Source of the DNA: Syntrophaceae bacterium
Lineage (GTDB): Bacteria > Desulfobacterota > Syntrophia > Syntrophales > Smithellaceae
Assembly: GCA_009773315.1 (NCBI GenBank)
Contig: WRPE01000029.1
Span: forward strand, 1-37,952
Direction: 5' to 3'
Length of the DNA stretch: 37,952 bases
Part shown: one piece after another, positions 15,162 through 22,892 of the stretch
Layout: each line of letters begins with the position of its first letter
How positions within the stretch are numbered: the first letter of the stretch is position 1
The notes under the pieces: generated by a model
Database searches by the model: none
Seen by the model: the letters and a program-made list of their open reading frames with translations, nothing else
What the model was told of the DNA's origin: nothing
Made by a program: the position numbers and the translations under genes

Positions 15162-17090
15162 TTAATCCACGCTGATTATGTTGATACTGGTTTCAATTTC
15201 GCCCACGCGTCCGTCCCGGTAGCGGATTTTTCCCGTCACCTGAACATTCTTCTGTCTGCCGTACATGGCTTCGATAATTTTAATGTACAAACCGTAAACA
15301 AATCGCCTTCGCACCTTTCCGGTGCGCGTTAATTCATCATCGTCCGCATCCAGAAGTTTGTAAAGCAGAACAAACTTTTTGATCTTCATGACGTCGGGCA
15401 GCTGTTCATTCACCTGGCGGACTTCCTTCAGAATCATTTCTTCCACGGCCTTTTGCTGGGATAAATCCATATACGTGGTATACGGAATCATTCTTTCTTC
15501 CGCCCAGTTGCCGACGTTGCCGAGATCAATATTGATCATGGCGGTAATGTAAGGTCGAGCTTCCCCGAAGGTGACCGCCTCTTTGATGTAGGGGCTGAAC
15601 TTCAATCGGGTTTCAATGAAATCAGGAGAGAAAGCCTCGCCGCTTTTGTTGCGGATGATGTCTTCTTTGCGGCCGATAATCAGCAGATGGCCGTCCTCAT
15701 CAATGTAACCGGCATCGCCTGTTTTAAGCCAGCCGTTTTCAAACGCCGCCTCCGTGGATTTGTAATCATTATAATACCCGGAAAAATTAGCATCCGACTT
15801 CACCAGGACTTCCTGATCATCGGCGATCTTCACGTCCGTCAGCGGCAGGGGAAGGCCTACGGTTTCCAGTTTGACTTCACCGTCGGGCTGAATCTGGAAA
15901 ATGCCGCCGGATTCCGTGAGACCGTAGCACTGTTTTAAATTCAGACCAATGGCCCGGAAAAATCCAATGACATCCGGGCTGATCGGATGACCGCCGGTGA
16001 AAGCACTATGAAAATGTGAACAGCCTAGACGGTCGAGTAAAGGATTGTAAACGGCCAGTGTCATAAATTGATACAATACTTTTAACGGCCAGGAAATGGT
16101 TTGCTTGTGCAATCGTTTCTCTACAACTGATCTTCCGACGCTTTCCCCTAAGTAGAAAAGTTTCCTTTTAATCAAGCTCGCATCGGATATCTTCACGCGG
16201 ATCCGCGACGCCATATCCTCCCAGAAACGCGAAGCCGTAATGAGCATGGAGGGGCCAATGTCTCTGAAATCTTCCAGCACCGTTTCGGCCGTTTCCGGAA
16301 AGTTCATGGTCATCGCGCTCGCCAACGCAACGCCCATACCCCACATCTGATCAACGATCCAGGCGGGCGGCGACATGGAAATCCAGTTTTCTTCCGGTTG
16401 AATGTTTGCGGCTTCTGCCCACTGGGCCGCCATTGTTGTCAGATTGCGGTGTGACAGCATGGCCATTTTCGGCACGCCGGTGGTACCGGATGTCTGAATC
16501 ATGACGGCGATATCCTGCGGCCGTCCTTTGCTGATTTCTTCTTCAATATAACCCGGATGATCGGCTATATATTTTTCACCAATCTCCAGAAGTCCGGCAT
16601 AACTGATCAGCCAGGAATCATTTTCGTAAGAGGTCATACCGGTGGGATCAATATAAACCACTTTTTGCGTGTGGGGCAGTTTGCCTTTGGCCTCGATGAG
16701 CTTATCGACCTGTTCCTGATCCTGCACCACCACAATGGGGGAAGAAATGCGTCCAATGGAAAAAGCCAGCTCGTCGGCGATGGACGATGTGAATAAATTA
16801 AGTGTGGTCCCGCCCAGCGCATGCGTGGCCAATTCAGAAAAGAGCCATTCGGGAGAATTATTGACAACCATGCAAAGATTGTCACCCCGTTTCATATTCA
16901 ATGCTGCAAAGCCCGCTGCGGTTTTCTTGACATAACTGAAATAATCATTCCAGGTATATTTTTGCCAGATGCCATACGCTTTTTCACGAATCGCTGTCCT
17001 CGCGTCGCCATAGGTCTCGGCGTTTTGAGCAAGAAGCTGCGGCAGTGTGACATTGTGTCTTTTCGTTTTGTGTAAGGTTGCCTTATCCAA
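15162..17090 (-). CDS. AMP-forming acyl-CoA synthetase in the transporter operon
   Basis: A 642-residue adenylate-forming enzyme of the long-chain/aryl acyl-CoA synthetase type. Motifs seen are the P-loop IQTSGTTGVPKMAMLSH (about 193-210), QCYGLTESGG (A5), GWLKTGDAGYIDEDGHLLIIGRKEDII (A7-A8) and the catalytic-lysine region near RTGKVRRRF. It starts with TTG at 17090, preceded by AAAAAGGC. Its place inside the liv-type operon, between livG and livH, implies that the imported substrate is activated to a CoA thioester on entry. Chain length or aromatic nature cannot be read from sequence. Confidence 0.9.
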   Translation of the reverse strand: MDKATLHKTKRHNVTLPQLLAQNAETYGDARTAIREKAYGIWQKYTWNDYFSYVKKTAAGFAALNMKRGDNLCMVVNNSPEWLFSELATHALGGTTLNLFTSSIADELAFSIGRISSPIVVVQDQEQVDKLIEAKGKLPHTQKVVYIDPTGMTSYENDSWLISYAGLLEIGEKYIADHPGYIEEEISKGRPQDIAVMIQTSGTTGVPKMAMLSHRNLTTMAAQWAEAANIQPEENWISMSPPAWIVDQMWGMGVALASAMTMNFPETAETVLEDFRDIGPSMLITASRFWEDMASRIRVKISDASLIKRKLFYLGESVGRSVVEKRLHKQTISWPLKVLYQFMTLAVYNPLLDRLGCSHFHSAFTGGHPISPDVIGFFRAIGLNLKQCYGLTESGGIFQIQPDGEVKLETVGLPLPLTDVKIADDQEVLVKSDANFSGYYNDYKSTEAAFENGWLKTGDAGYIDEDGHLLIIGRKEDIIRNKSGEAFSPDFIETRLKFSPYIKEAVTFGEARPYITAMINIDLGNVGNWAEERMIPYTTYMDLSQQKAVEEMILKEVRQVNEQLPDVMKIKKFVLLYKLLDADDDELTRTGKVRRRFVYGLYIKIIEAMYGRQKNVQVTGKIRYRDGRVGEIETSINIISVD

Positions 17091-17105
17091 ATGTTCAAGC
17101 CTTTT

Positions 17106-17936
17106 TCATTCTATTGCTTGTGCGTCACCCAGGTACGCCTTAATCACTTCGGGATTGGCGCTGATTTCTTCGGGGCTGCCCTCTCCCAGTTTTTCACCAA
17201 AATTCAACACCATGATGCGCTGGGCAATACTCATGACGATGGACATGTCATGTTCGACCAGAATCATTGTGAGTCCCCATCGCCCGTTGAGTTCCAGCAG
17301 AAATCTTACCATATCCTCTTTTTCTTCAAGGTTCATCCCCGCGAAAGGTTCATCCAGAATCAGGAGTTTTGGCTCGAGGGCCAGCGCCCGGCCCAGTTCC
17401 ACCCTTTTCATCATGCCGTAAGGCAGAGAGCCGACAGTCTGTTTGCGGATGGATTGCATCTCCAGAAAGTCGATAATCTCTTCGAGGATTAGACGGTGCC
17501 TTATTTCTTCTTTTCGAACTTTTGGTGAAAAAAGGCAAGACCGCCAGAAGCTGTAGTGGCAATGGATGTGACGCGCCAGTGTCATGTTGGCTAGTACGGT
17601 CATGCCGGGAAACAACTCGATGTTCTGAAAGGTTCTGCCGATGCCGACACCGACCAGCTGGTGGGTATGCAGATGTGTGATATCCTGATCATTGAAGATA
17701 ATCTGTCCTTGCTGGGGATGATAAAAGCCGGTGATGCAGTTGAGTAAACTGGTTTTGCCCGCACCGTTGGGTCCGATTACGGCCATCAATTCGCCGGTGT
17801 GCACGGTCAGATCAACATCTTTGACCGCCACCACCCCGCCGAAACTCAGACGTAAATTCCTGATTTCCAATTCGGCTATTTTATGTTCTGGGGGCCGGTT
17901 GATCATAATCGAAGGCCGGCTGCGAAATGCTTTCAT
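17106..17936 (-). CDS. livG: Branched-chain-type ABC transporter ATPase, LivG-like
   Basis: A 276-residue ATPase: Walker A IGPNGAGKTSLLN (about 54-66), GRTFQNIELFPGMTVLANM (Q-loop region), PYGMMKRVELGRAL as signature, Walker B LLILDEPFAGMN, and VEHDMSIVMSIAQRIMVLNFG. The C-terminal EEISANPEVIKAYLGD is the standard LivG ending. An N-terminal extension of about 22 residues (MKAFRSRPSIMINRPPE) is unusual; AGGGG before the first ATG supports the long form, with an internal Met as alternative. It is separated from the upstream binding-protein gene by a strong hairpin. Confidence 0.93.
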   Translation of the reverse strand: MKAFRSRPSIMINRPPEHKIAELEIRNLRLSFGGVVAVKDVDLTVHTGELMAVIGPNGAGKTSLLNCITGFYHPQQGQIIFNDQDITHLHTHQLVGVGIGRTFQNIELFPGMTVLANMTLARHIHCHYSFWRSCLFSPKVRKEEIRHRLILEEIIDFLEMQSIRKQTVGSLPYGMMKRVELGRALALEPKLLILDEPFAGMNLEEKEDMVRFLLELNGRWGLTMILVEHDMSIVMSIAQRIMVLNFGEKLGEGSPEEISANPEVIKAYLGDAQAIE

Positions 17937-17978
17937 GAATACCCCTGAGTTTACAAAACCTTTGTACGCTTTTTTCTG

Positions 17979-18013
17979 ACGGGGCTACCGGATATTTTAT
18001 CCGGTAGCCCCGT
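17979..18013. other. Perfect 15-bp hairpin between binding protein and livG
   Basis: Arms at 17979-17993 and 17999-18013 are exact complements around an ATTTT loop, starting ACGGGGCTACCGGAT. In the direction of the operon no U-run follows, so it is probably a processing or 3'-end-protecting hairpin. Such a hairpin would raise the amount of binding-protein mRNA relative to the membrane genes. Confidence 0.75.
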
Positions 18014-18023
18014 TTTAGAATTA

Positions 18024-19226
18024 TTATTTGATCAGTTTAATCTTATCTTTCCCCGGCACGTAGAAATTTGTCAAAGGGATGTAAGAACCATCTTCTTTTA
18101 CCTTAACCATGCGTGCGGTAAATGACGCCTCATGATTGTCTTTGGTGAATGTTACCGCCGGCACCAGACCGCCAAAGTCCTCATTGTTCATAGATTCCAG
18201 TGCGGCATTGATGGTTGCCGGATTGATGACTTTCGACTTTTCATTAGCGCGGATGAAGGCTCTTTCCATAATCATGCCGACCACGACGCCTTCCCAGTAT
18301 GCGGCATCAAAACTTTCCACTGTTTTGTAACGCTTCCATAATTCCTTCATTATGTCCATTCCCTTGGATTTATCCGACGGTAACCCGCCTGGAAACTGCA
18401 TGGCCAGACGGTCGCGAATCAGGCCTTTACCCATCTTGAAAAAGTCAGGATCGGTGGACGTCCAGGTTCCCAGGAAAACAGGATTGTATTTGATGCGATC
18501 GGCGCTCTTGAAAGCGGTGATGATGGCGGAAGGCAGCATCTGGATGAAAATATATTCAGCGCCGGCTTTCTGCAGACGGAGCAGTTCCGTGTTGAGATCA
18601 ACCGTTCGGGGTGGGAACTCCTCAATGGCGACCAGATTGACGCCTAATTTTGCCGCATATTCCTTGCTGGGCGCGTGAATCGAACGCCCATAAGCATTAT
18701 TATAAGTAAGCAAACCAACTTTCGGCGACTCTTTACCTTGATGGATGGCTTTTATATATTCCAGAACCGCTTGACAATCCATTTTATAGCTGCCAAAAGG
18801 CAGGTACATATAATCAACGGGCTTTTCCAAAAGTTCCCAACTGGTGGAATAGTTGATGGTCGGTACTTTATATTTTTGAACAATAGGCTTTGCCGCCAGC
18901 CCTTCGCCGGCGCCCCAGGTGGCAATCATGTCCACTTTGTCCTGAAGAACAAATTTTTGAACGGCTGCCTGCGCCTCAGGCACTTTATAGGCGGTATCCA
19001 CTGTGATCATCTCGATTTTGTGACCGGCAACGCCGCCCTTCACTTCGTTCACATAACGGAAATAATCCCGTTGACCTTTTTCATGAAACTGCCCCCAGCT
19101 TGACGCGGGACCTGTCAGGTTAATTGCCGCACCGACTTTGATTGTTTTAGTCTGGGCGTGGGCCATATTCATGCCAAGAAACACAAAAATCGATATTGCA
19201 AGTATTATGCTATTCCATTTTTTCAT
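18024..19226 (-). CDS. ABC transporter substrate-binding protein, LivJ-type
   Basis: About 400 residues from the Met at 19226, which is chosen because a GAGGGGG box lies eight bases upstream and because the longer reading would run through the attenuator hairpin. A signal peptide (MKKWNSIILAISIFVFLGMNMAHAQ) precedes KTIKVGAAINLTGPASSWG, the usual start of type I periplasmic binding proteins; VDMIATWGAGEG and VGLLTYNNAYGRS are further family stretches. It captures the substrate in the periplasm for LivHM. It is the first structural gene of the operon and lies behind a putative attenuator. Confidence 0.92.
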   Translation of the reverse strand: MKKWNSIILAISIFVFLGMNMAHAQTKTIKVGAAINLTGPASSWGQFHEKGQRDYFRYVNEVKGGVAGHKIEMITVDTAYKVPEAQAAVQKFVLQDKVDMIATWGAGEGLAAKPIVQKYKVPTINYSTSWELLEKPVDYMYLPFGSYKMDCQAVLEYIKAIHQGKESPKVGLLTYNNAYGRSIHAPSKEYAAKLGVNLVAIEEFPPRTVDLNTELLRLQKAGAEYIFIQMLPSAIITAFKSADRIKYNPVFLGTWTSTDPDFFKMGKGLIRDRLAMQFPGGLPSDKSKGMDIMKELWKRYKTVESFDAAYWEGVVVGMIMERAFIRANEKSKVINPATINAALESMNNEDFGGLVPAVTFTKDNHEASFTARMVKVKEDGSYIPLTNFYVPGKDKIKLIK

Positions 19227-19267
19227 TTTTCCATCCCCCTCTTTAATGTTTAAAACCTCTTTCCGGC

Positions 19268-19304
19268 AAAAAAAAACCGTGGGCAAATTTTAATCTGCCC
19301 ACGG
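19268..19304 (-). terminator. Intrinsic terminator/attenuator before the binding-protein gene
   Basis: On the minus strand a 9-bp stem (arms 19296-19304 and 19277-19285, CCGTGGGCA type) with a 10-base loop is followed by nine U. It is only about 40 bases before the binding-protein ATG and downstream of that operon's promoter, so transcripts of the operon must read through it. It could also end gltA transcripts. Confidence 0.88.
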
Positions 19305-19325
19305 TTCATTTCCCTTAACGATCGG

Positions 19326-19418
19326 TCATGATACTTTCAGGCAGACCTTAAAGCCGATAAAGCTAAAAAAGTAAAAGTAAAAGCTAACTGCCTGGGTAAA
19401 TAAATATTGTTTCAACAT
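19326..19418 (-). CDS. Putative Phe/Tyr-rich leader peptide of the transporter operon
   Basis: A 30-codon ORF lies between the promoter and the attenuator. Seven Phe and three Tyr are present; the densest part is SFYFYFFSF (codons 12-20). An AGGTAGGG sequence precedes the ATG. RNA segment 1 (19388-19394) lies just before the aromatic run and pairs with segment 2 (19338-19345), ten bases before the stop. Segment 2 can instead pair with segment 3 (19294-19300), the 5' arm of the terminator. A ribosome stalled at UUU/UAC would cover segment 1 and favour the antiterminator; one that reaches the stop would cover segment 2 and favour termination. The peptide should have no other function. Confidence 0.6.
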   Translation of the reverse strand: MLKQYLFTQAVSFYFYFFSFIGFKVCLKVS

Positions 19419-19443
19419 CCCTACCTACACCTCATGTGCGGCG

Positions 19444-19472
19444 TGTATAGGCAAATGGCCGAAAAAAGTCAA
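19444..19472 (-). promoter_or_regulatory. Sigma-70 promoter of the liv-type/acyl-CoA ligase operon
   Basis: TTGACT (19467-19472) and TATACA (19444-19449) on the minus strand have a 17-base spacer. The expected start is near 19437, 36 bases past the gltA stop. This gives a leader of about 210 bases before the binding-protein ATG. Confidence 0.7.
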
Positions 19473-19507
19473 GAAAAAAGTTTTCCCGCCAACGCCAAAC
19501 CGCTTCA

Positions 19508-20797
19508 TTATATGCGTTCGTCCATCGGAAGATAATGCCTCAGCTTGCTGCCCGTGTAAATTTGCCGGGGGCGGCCGATTTTCAGAGGCACGGCGTCATG
19601 CATTTCCTTCCACTGTGCGATCATGCCCGGCAATCTGCCGATGGCGAACATGACCGTAAACATGTCTGTCGGAATTCCGATCATCCGGTACAAAATACCG
19701 CTGTAGAAATCGACATTGGGATAAAGTTTCCGTTGGATGAAAAACTCGTCTTTCAGAGCCGCCTCTTCCAGTTCCATGGCGATATTAATCAGAGGGTCCT
19801 GATAGTTATATTTTTTAAAGATCGTTTCACAATATTCTTTCAGAATCCGGGCGCGAGGATCGTAATTCTTATAAACACGATGCCCGAAACCGAACAGGCG
19901 AAATTTGCTTTCTTTGTCTTTGGCCGACGAAATGCATTGCTGGATGGTGATATTGTCTTGTTTTATGCTTTCCAGCATTTCGATCACTTTCTGATTCGCA
20001 CCACCATGCAGCGGCCCCCAGAGCGCACAGATGCCCGCGCAAATCGAGGCGTAAAGATTGGCCATGCTGCTGCCGACCAACCGAACGGTTGACGTGCTGC
20101 AATTCTGCTCATGATCGGCGTGAAGGATTAACAATGTGGAGAGAGCCTTTTCAATGTCCGGGTCCGGAACGTAGGGATTTACCGGGCTGTCAAACATCAT
20201 GTATAGAAAGTTGGACGCGTATTTCAGGTCACGCTTCGGATACACATGCGGTTGGCCAATGCTGTGTTTGTAGGAATACGCGGCAATCGTGCGGATTCTG
20301 GAGATCAGAGAGGCGGCCATCAAATCAAACGTTCCCGCCTGAAAATCTTCCGTGTAATAGTCCGTGTAATAAACAGACATAGAGTTGACCATTGTTGCCA
20401 GGATCGCCATCGGATGAGCCGTCGGCGGAAACCCGTCAAAAAAACGCAGCATCTCTTCATGAATCATTGAATTCTGCGTGAGCCGCGAAGAGAACAACTG
20501 CTGCTCCTCCTTGTTTGGGAGATTGCCGTAAATCAGCAAATAGGCTACTTCAGAGAAACTGGCTTTTTCGGCGAGTTCTTCAATAGGAATGCCCCGATAC
20601 CGCAATATGCCGCTATCGCCATCTATAAATGTTATCGAGGACATGCAGGACCCCGTGTTCTGATAACCGACATCCAGCGTAATCAGATTGGTTTCCTGCC
20701 TCAGGTTGGATATATCGATCGCCTTTTCACCTTCGGTGCCCTCGATGATCGGCATTTCCAGATTCATTCCGTTGAACGTTAATTTTGCTTTTTCCAT
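19508..20797 (-). CDS. gltA: Citrate synthase (type II-like, hexameric class)
   Basis: A 429-residue protein, the length of the Gram-negative hexameric enzymes. It condenses acetyl-CoA with oxaloacetate to citrate in the cytoplasm. Landmarks are HADHEQNCSTSTVRLVGSS, the active-site His in WGPLHGGANQ, the second His in GFGHRVYKNYDPRA, and the catalytic Asp in NVDFYSGILYR. The N-terminal beta-rich domain (LDVGYQNTGSCMSSITFIDGD, then LRYRGIPIEELA) is intact. GGGAG before the ATG and a TTGACA promoter upstream support monocistronic transcription. Its 3' end runs into the leader of the next operon. Confidence 0.96.
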   Translation of the reverse strand: MEKAKLTFNGMNLEMPIIEGTEGEKAIDISNLRQETNLITLDVGYQNTGSCMSSITFIDGDSGILRYRGIPIEELAEKASFSEVAYLLIYGNLPNKEEQQLFSSRLTQNSMIHEEMLRFFDGFPPTAHPMAILATMVNSMSVYYTDYYTEDFQAGTFDLMAASLISRIRTIAAYSYKHSIGQPHVYPKRDLKYASNFLYMMFDSPVNPYVPDPDIEKALSTLLILHADHEQNCSTSTVRLVGSSMANLYASICAGICALWGPLHGGANQKVIEMLESIKQDNITIQQCISSAKDKESKFRLFGFGHRVYKNYDPRARILKEYCETIFKKYNYQDPLINIAMELEEAALKDEFFIQRKLYPNVDFYSGILYRMIGIPTDMFTVMFAIGRLPGMIAQWKEMHDAVPLKIGRPRQIYTGSKLRHYLPMDERI

Positions 20798-20819
20798 GGT
20801 TTCATTGTCTCCCGAAATT

Positions 20820-20849
20820 CATATACATTAAATAGAAAAAGGCTGTCAA
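20820..20849 (-). promoter_or_regulatory. Promoter of gltA
   Basis: A consensus TTGACA (20844-20849) and TATATG (20820-20825) on the minus strand with an 18-base spacer. The -35 box lies inside the left arm of an inverted repeat (20840-20848). Confidence 0.65.
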
Positions 20850-20930
20850 GGTTTTATGAAGAAAAGAAAACTTCCTTGAATTATCATTTTTTAAGTGCTA
20901 GAAACTGACTGGTTTCAATAATGACAGCCT
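20840..20930. repeat. 9-bp inverted repeat in the gltA divergent region
   Basis: AGGCTGTCA (20840-20848) and its exact complement (20922-20930) are 73 bases apart. The left copy covers the gltA -35 box and the right copy lies 10 bases before the ribosome binding site of the divergent gene. A GAAAC/GTTTC pair lies between them. Paired operator half-sites are one reading. Confidence 0.35.
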
Positions 20931-20949
20931 AAAACCCCAGGAGATCAAT

Positions 20950-22650
20950 ATGAAAAGAATTATCAAGTATGTACTCTGTCTGGCAATTATTCTGCTGGCA
21001 ACGCAAACGATATGGGCCAAAGAAAAATATATGGTAACGGTTTTGCCTTTTTCGCTGCATAGCGCAGAAAATATCGAATATGTTCGCCAGGGAATCAGCG
21101 ATATGCTGGTGAATCGTATCTCAGTTGCCGATAAAATTGAAGTAACGCGCAAAGATGTTGTTCAAGATCTTCTTAATAAATCAGGGGCAAAAGAACTGAA
21201 TCTGATAGATGTTCAAAGTATCGGCCGGCAATTGAACTCCGATTACGTAGTCTGGGGAAGCATTACGAAGATCGGCAACAGCATCAGTATCGACGGCAAA
21301 CTCATTGATATTACGGGCGGCAAATCGGATGTCGGCATTTTTTCCCAATCACAAACTCTTGATGAAGTGATTCCGAAAATCAACGATTTTTCGCAACGAA
21401 TAGTCCAGCATATTATTGGAGTAACCCCGCAAGCTCTGCCTTTAGCCTCTGTCACACCTGCGGTCGTTCCACCTGCCGTTCCCGGAGCATCCCGTGAAGC
21501 GCAAATCATTGCGGGCATGAAGACAGGCGGCAAAAAAGGAACACTGACCTCCATGATCAATACTGATTTCATCAACGCGGCAGATCCTCTCACCCGCAAA
21601 GGTTTCTGGATGAGCCAGCAATTCAAATCGGAATTTAAGGGGATGGATGTCGGAGACATCAACAAGGACGGCTTAAATGAGGTCGTCGTTATTGATGCCC
21701 ACAATGTTTTTATCTATCAAAAAACAAAGGATGATTTAAAATTATTGAAACAAATAAAAGGTAAATCATATAATAATTACATATCGGTGGATGTAGCGGA
21801 CATCAACAGGGACGGCACACCGGAAATTATTATCACCTCGCTGAACGATAAGCTATTGAATTCCTTTGTCCTTCAATTCAAAGACGGCGACTATAAGACC
21901 ATCGCTTCCGATATCCGGTATTTTCTGCGCGTGATCGATACGCCGTCCGGCACGCCAAAGCTTCTGGGACAGACTTATGGGATAGACAAGGTATTTGACA
22001 CGCAGATTTATGAAATTGTCTGGCGGGACGGACAATATATTTCCGGTGATAAAATGAAAATACCCATGGGATTGTCTATTTACGGTTTGACCATCGATAC
22101 GCTGGGCTCGGGCACCAGCGAAAAGATTATCGCCCTTGATGAACTGGACTATTTATGTATTATCTCACCAACAAACAAACAGATGAGCCGGATTTTATCT
22201 TTTGGTTTTTCACCCGACGAGCTGATCTGGAGAAGCGATACAGTCTATGGCGGCAGCAATAATTATATCGCTAACATTGACAAGCAGAAATCCAGCGAAG
22301 CCACTCCGGCAGAGAGCGCGTTTGCCAATATGCGTATTCTGTCGTTTGACACCAACAAAGACGGTAAAAAGGAGCTTATTATTGTTAAAAACCTCTCCTC
22401 TGTTGGCCGTATCTTTAAAAATATGAAACTTTTCACATCCAGTGAAATATACAATCTGGAGTGGGATGGTCTGGGCATGGCGGAAAATTGGCGAACCAAA
22501 AAGATTAACGGCTATGTCGCTGACTACTGTTTTAAAGACATAGATAACGACGGCAAACCGGAACTTGTTCTGGCCTTGGTTCAATCCGTCGGAGCATCGA
22601 TCAGCGAACGAAGTGTCATTGTTGTCTATAAGTTGGAGACGCCTCAATAG
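20950..22650 (+). CDS. Exported TolB-N/FlgO-like protein with VCBS (FG-GAP) repeats
   Basis: A 566-residue secreted protein. The signal peptide (1-23) is followed by a TolB-N/FlgO-like domain (about 26-150: VTVLPF, VRQGISDMLVNRI, DYVVWGSI) that in relatives binds at the cell envelope. A Pro-rich linker (160-182) follows, then a beta-propeller-like region with calcium-binding DxNxDG motifs: DINKDGLNE (236-244), DINRDGTPE (284-292), DTNKDGKKE (about 470) and DIDNDGKPE (about 533). AGGAG lies seven bases before the start. The gene is divergent from gltA. The role is unknown; an envelope-associated structural or surface-attachment protein is plausible. Confidence 0.8.
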   Translation: MKRIIKYVLCLAIILLATQTIWAKEKYMVTVLPFSLHSAENIEYVRQGISDMLVNRISVADKIEVTRKDVVQDLLNKSGAKELNLIDVQSIGRQLNSDYVVWGSITKIGNSISIDGKLIDITGGKSDVGIFSQSQTLDEVIPKINDFSQRIVQHIIGVTPQALPLASVTPAVVPPAVPGASREAQIIAGMKTGGKKGTLTSMINTDFINAADPLTRKGFWMSQQFKSEFKGMDVGDINKDGLNEVVVIDAHNVFIYQKTKDDLKLLKQIKGKSYNNYISVDVADINRDGTPEIIITSLNDKLLNSFVLQFKDGDYKTIASDIRYFLRVIDTPSGTPKLLGQTYGIDKVFDTQIYEIVWRDGQYISGDKMKIPMGLSIYGLTIDTLGSGTSEKIIALDELDYLCIISPTNKQMSRILSFGFSPDELIWRSDTVYGGSNNYIANIDKQKSSEATPAESAFANMRILSFDTNKDGKKELIIVKNLSSVGRIFKNMKLFTSSEIYNLEWDGLGMAENWRTKKINGYVADYCFKDIDNDGKPELVLALVQSVGASISERSVIVVYKLETPQ

Positions 22651-22653
22651 TTA

Positions 22654-22682
22654 TTGACAAACGCTCTACTCTTAGATATAGC
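22654..22682 (+). promoter_or_regulatory. Promoter of the tRNA gene
   Basis: TTGACA (22654-22659) and TATAGC (22677-22682) with a 17-base spacer, followed by a GC-rich discriminator typical of stable-RNA promoters. Transcription would begin near 22689, about 80 bases before the mature tRNA. Confidence 0.75.
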
Positions 22683-22689
22683 GTCCGGG

Positions 22690-22726
22690 CGACTTCGTAA
22701 ACCACAAGATTGCGAATGTCGCGTGG
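22690..22726 (+). other. Potential pseudoknot in the tRNA 5' leader
   Basis: CGACTTCG (22690-22697) can pair with CGAA-GTCG (22713-22721, one bulged T). CCAC in its loop (22702-22705) can pair with GTGG just after the stem (22723-22726), an H-type pseudoknot. No known riboswitch was recognised. Confidence 0.3.
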
Positions 22727-22767
22727 AAACCAACTAAAGGTTTAGAAATATAAAATAATCCCTCAAA

Positions 22768-22844
22768 GGCGGTGTAGCTCAGCTGGTTAGAGCATACGGC
22801 TCATATCCGTAGTGTCCCCTGTTCAAATCAGGGCACCGCCACCA
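22768..22844 (+). tRNA. tRNA-Met (CAU), elongator type
   Basis: Complete cloverleaf: acceptor GGCGGTG paired with CACCGCC, D-arm GCTC...GAGC, anticodon stem TACGG/CCGTA with loop CTCATAT (anticodon CAT), T-arm CCCTG-TTCAAAT-CAGGG, and encoded CCA. A tRNA-Ile2, whose C34 would be modified to lysidine, has the same anticodon and cannot be wholly excluded. Confidence 0.93.
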
Positions 22845-22853
22845 ACTTACCGA

Positions 22854-22880
22854 CCCCGCCCCTTTCAGGCGGGGCTTTTC
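22854..22880 (+). terminator. Intrinsic terminator of the tRNA
   Basis: CCCCGCC (22854-22860) and GGCGGGG (22868-22874) around a seven-base loop, followed by CTTTTC. It begins ten bases after the CCA end. Confidence 0.75.
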
Positions 22881-22892
22881 ACAAAGAACCTC

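Noticed and set aside
19227-19286. N-terminal extension of the binding protein
   Set aside because: It would place 20 residues before the signal peptide and run through the terminator; the ATG at 19226 has its own GAGGGGG.
19268-19330. T-box riboswitch
   Set aside because: TGAACCGTGG before the terminator is only loosely like TGGNACCGCG and no specifier stem-loop was found; the leader-peptide explanation accounts for the pairing better.
22812-22892. Start of the YheT-like gene inside the tRNA
   Set aside because: The 27 extra codons cover the tRNA 3' half and its terminator and do not resemble YheT proteins; the ATG at 22893 matches the family start.
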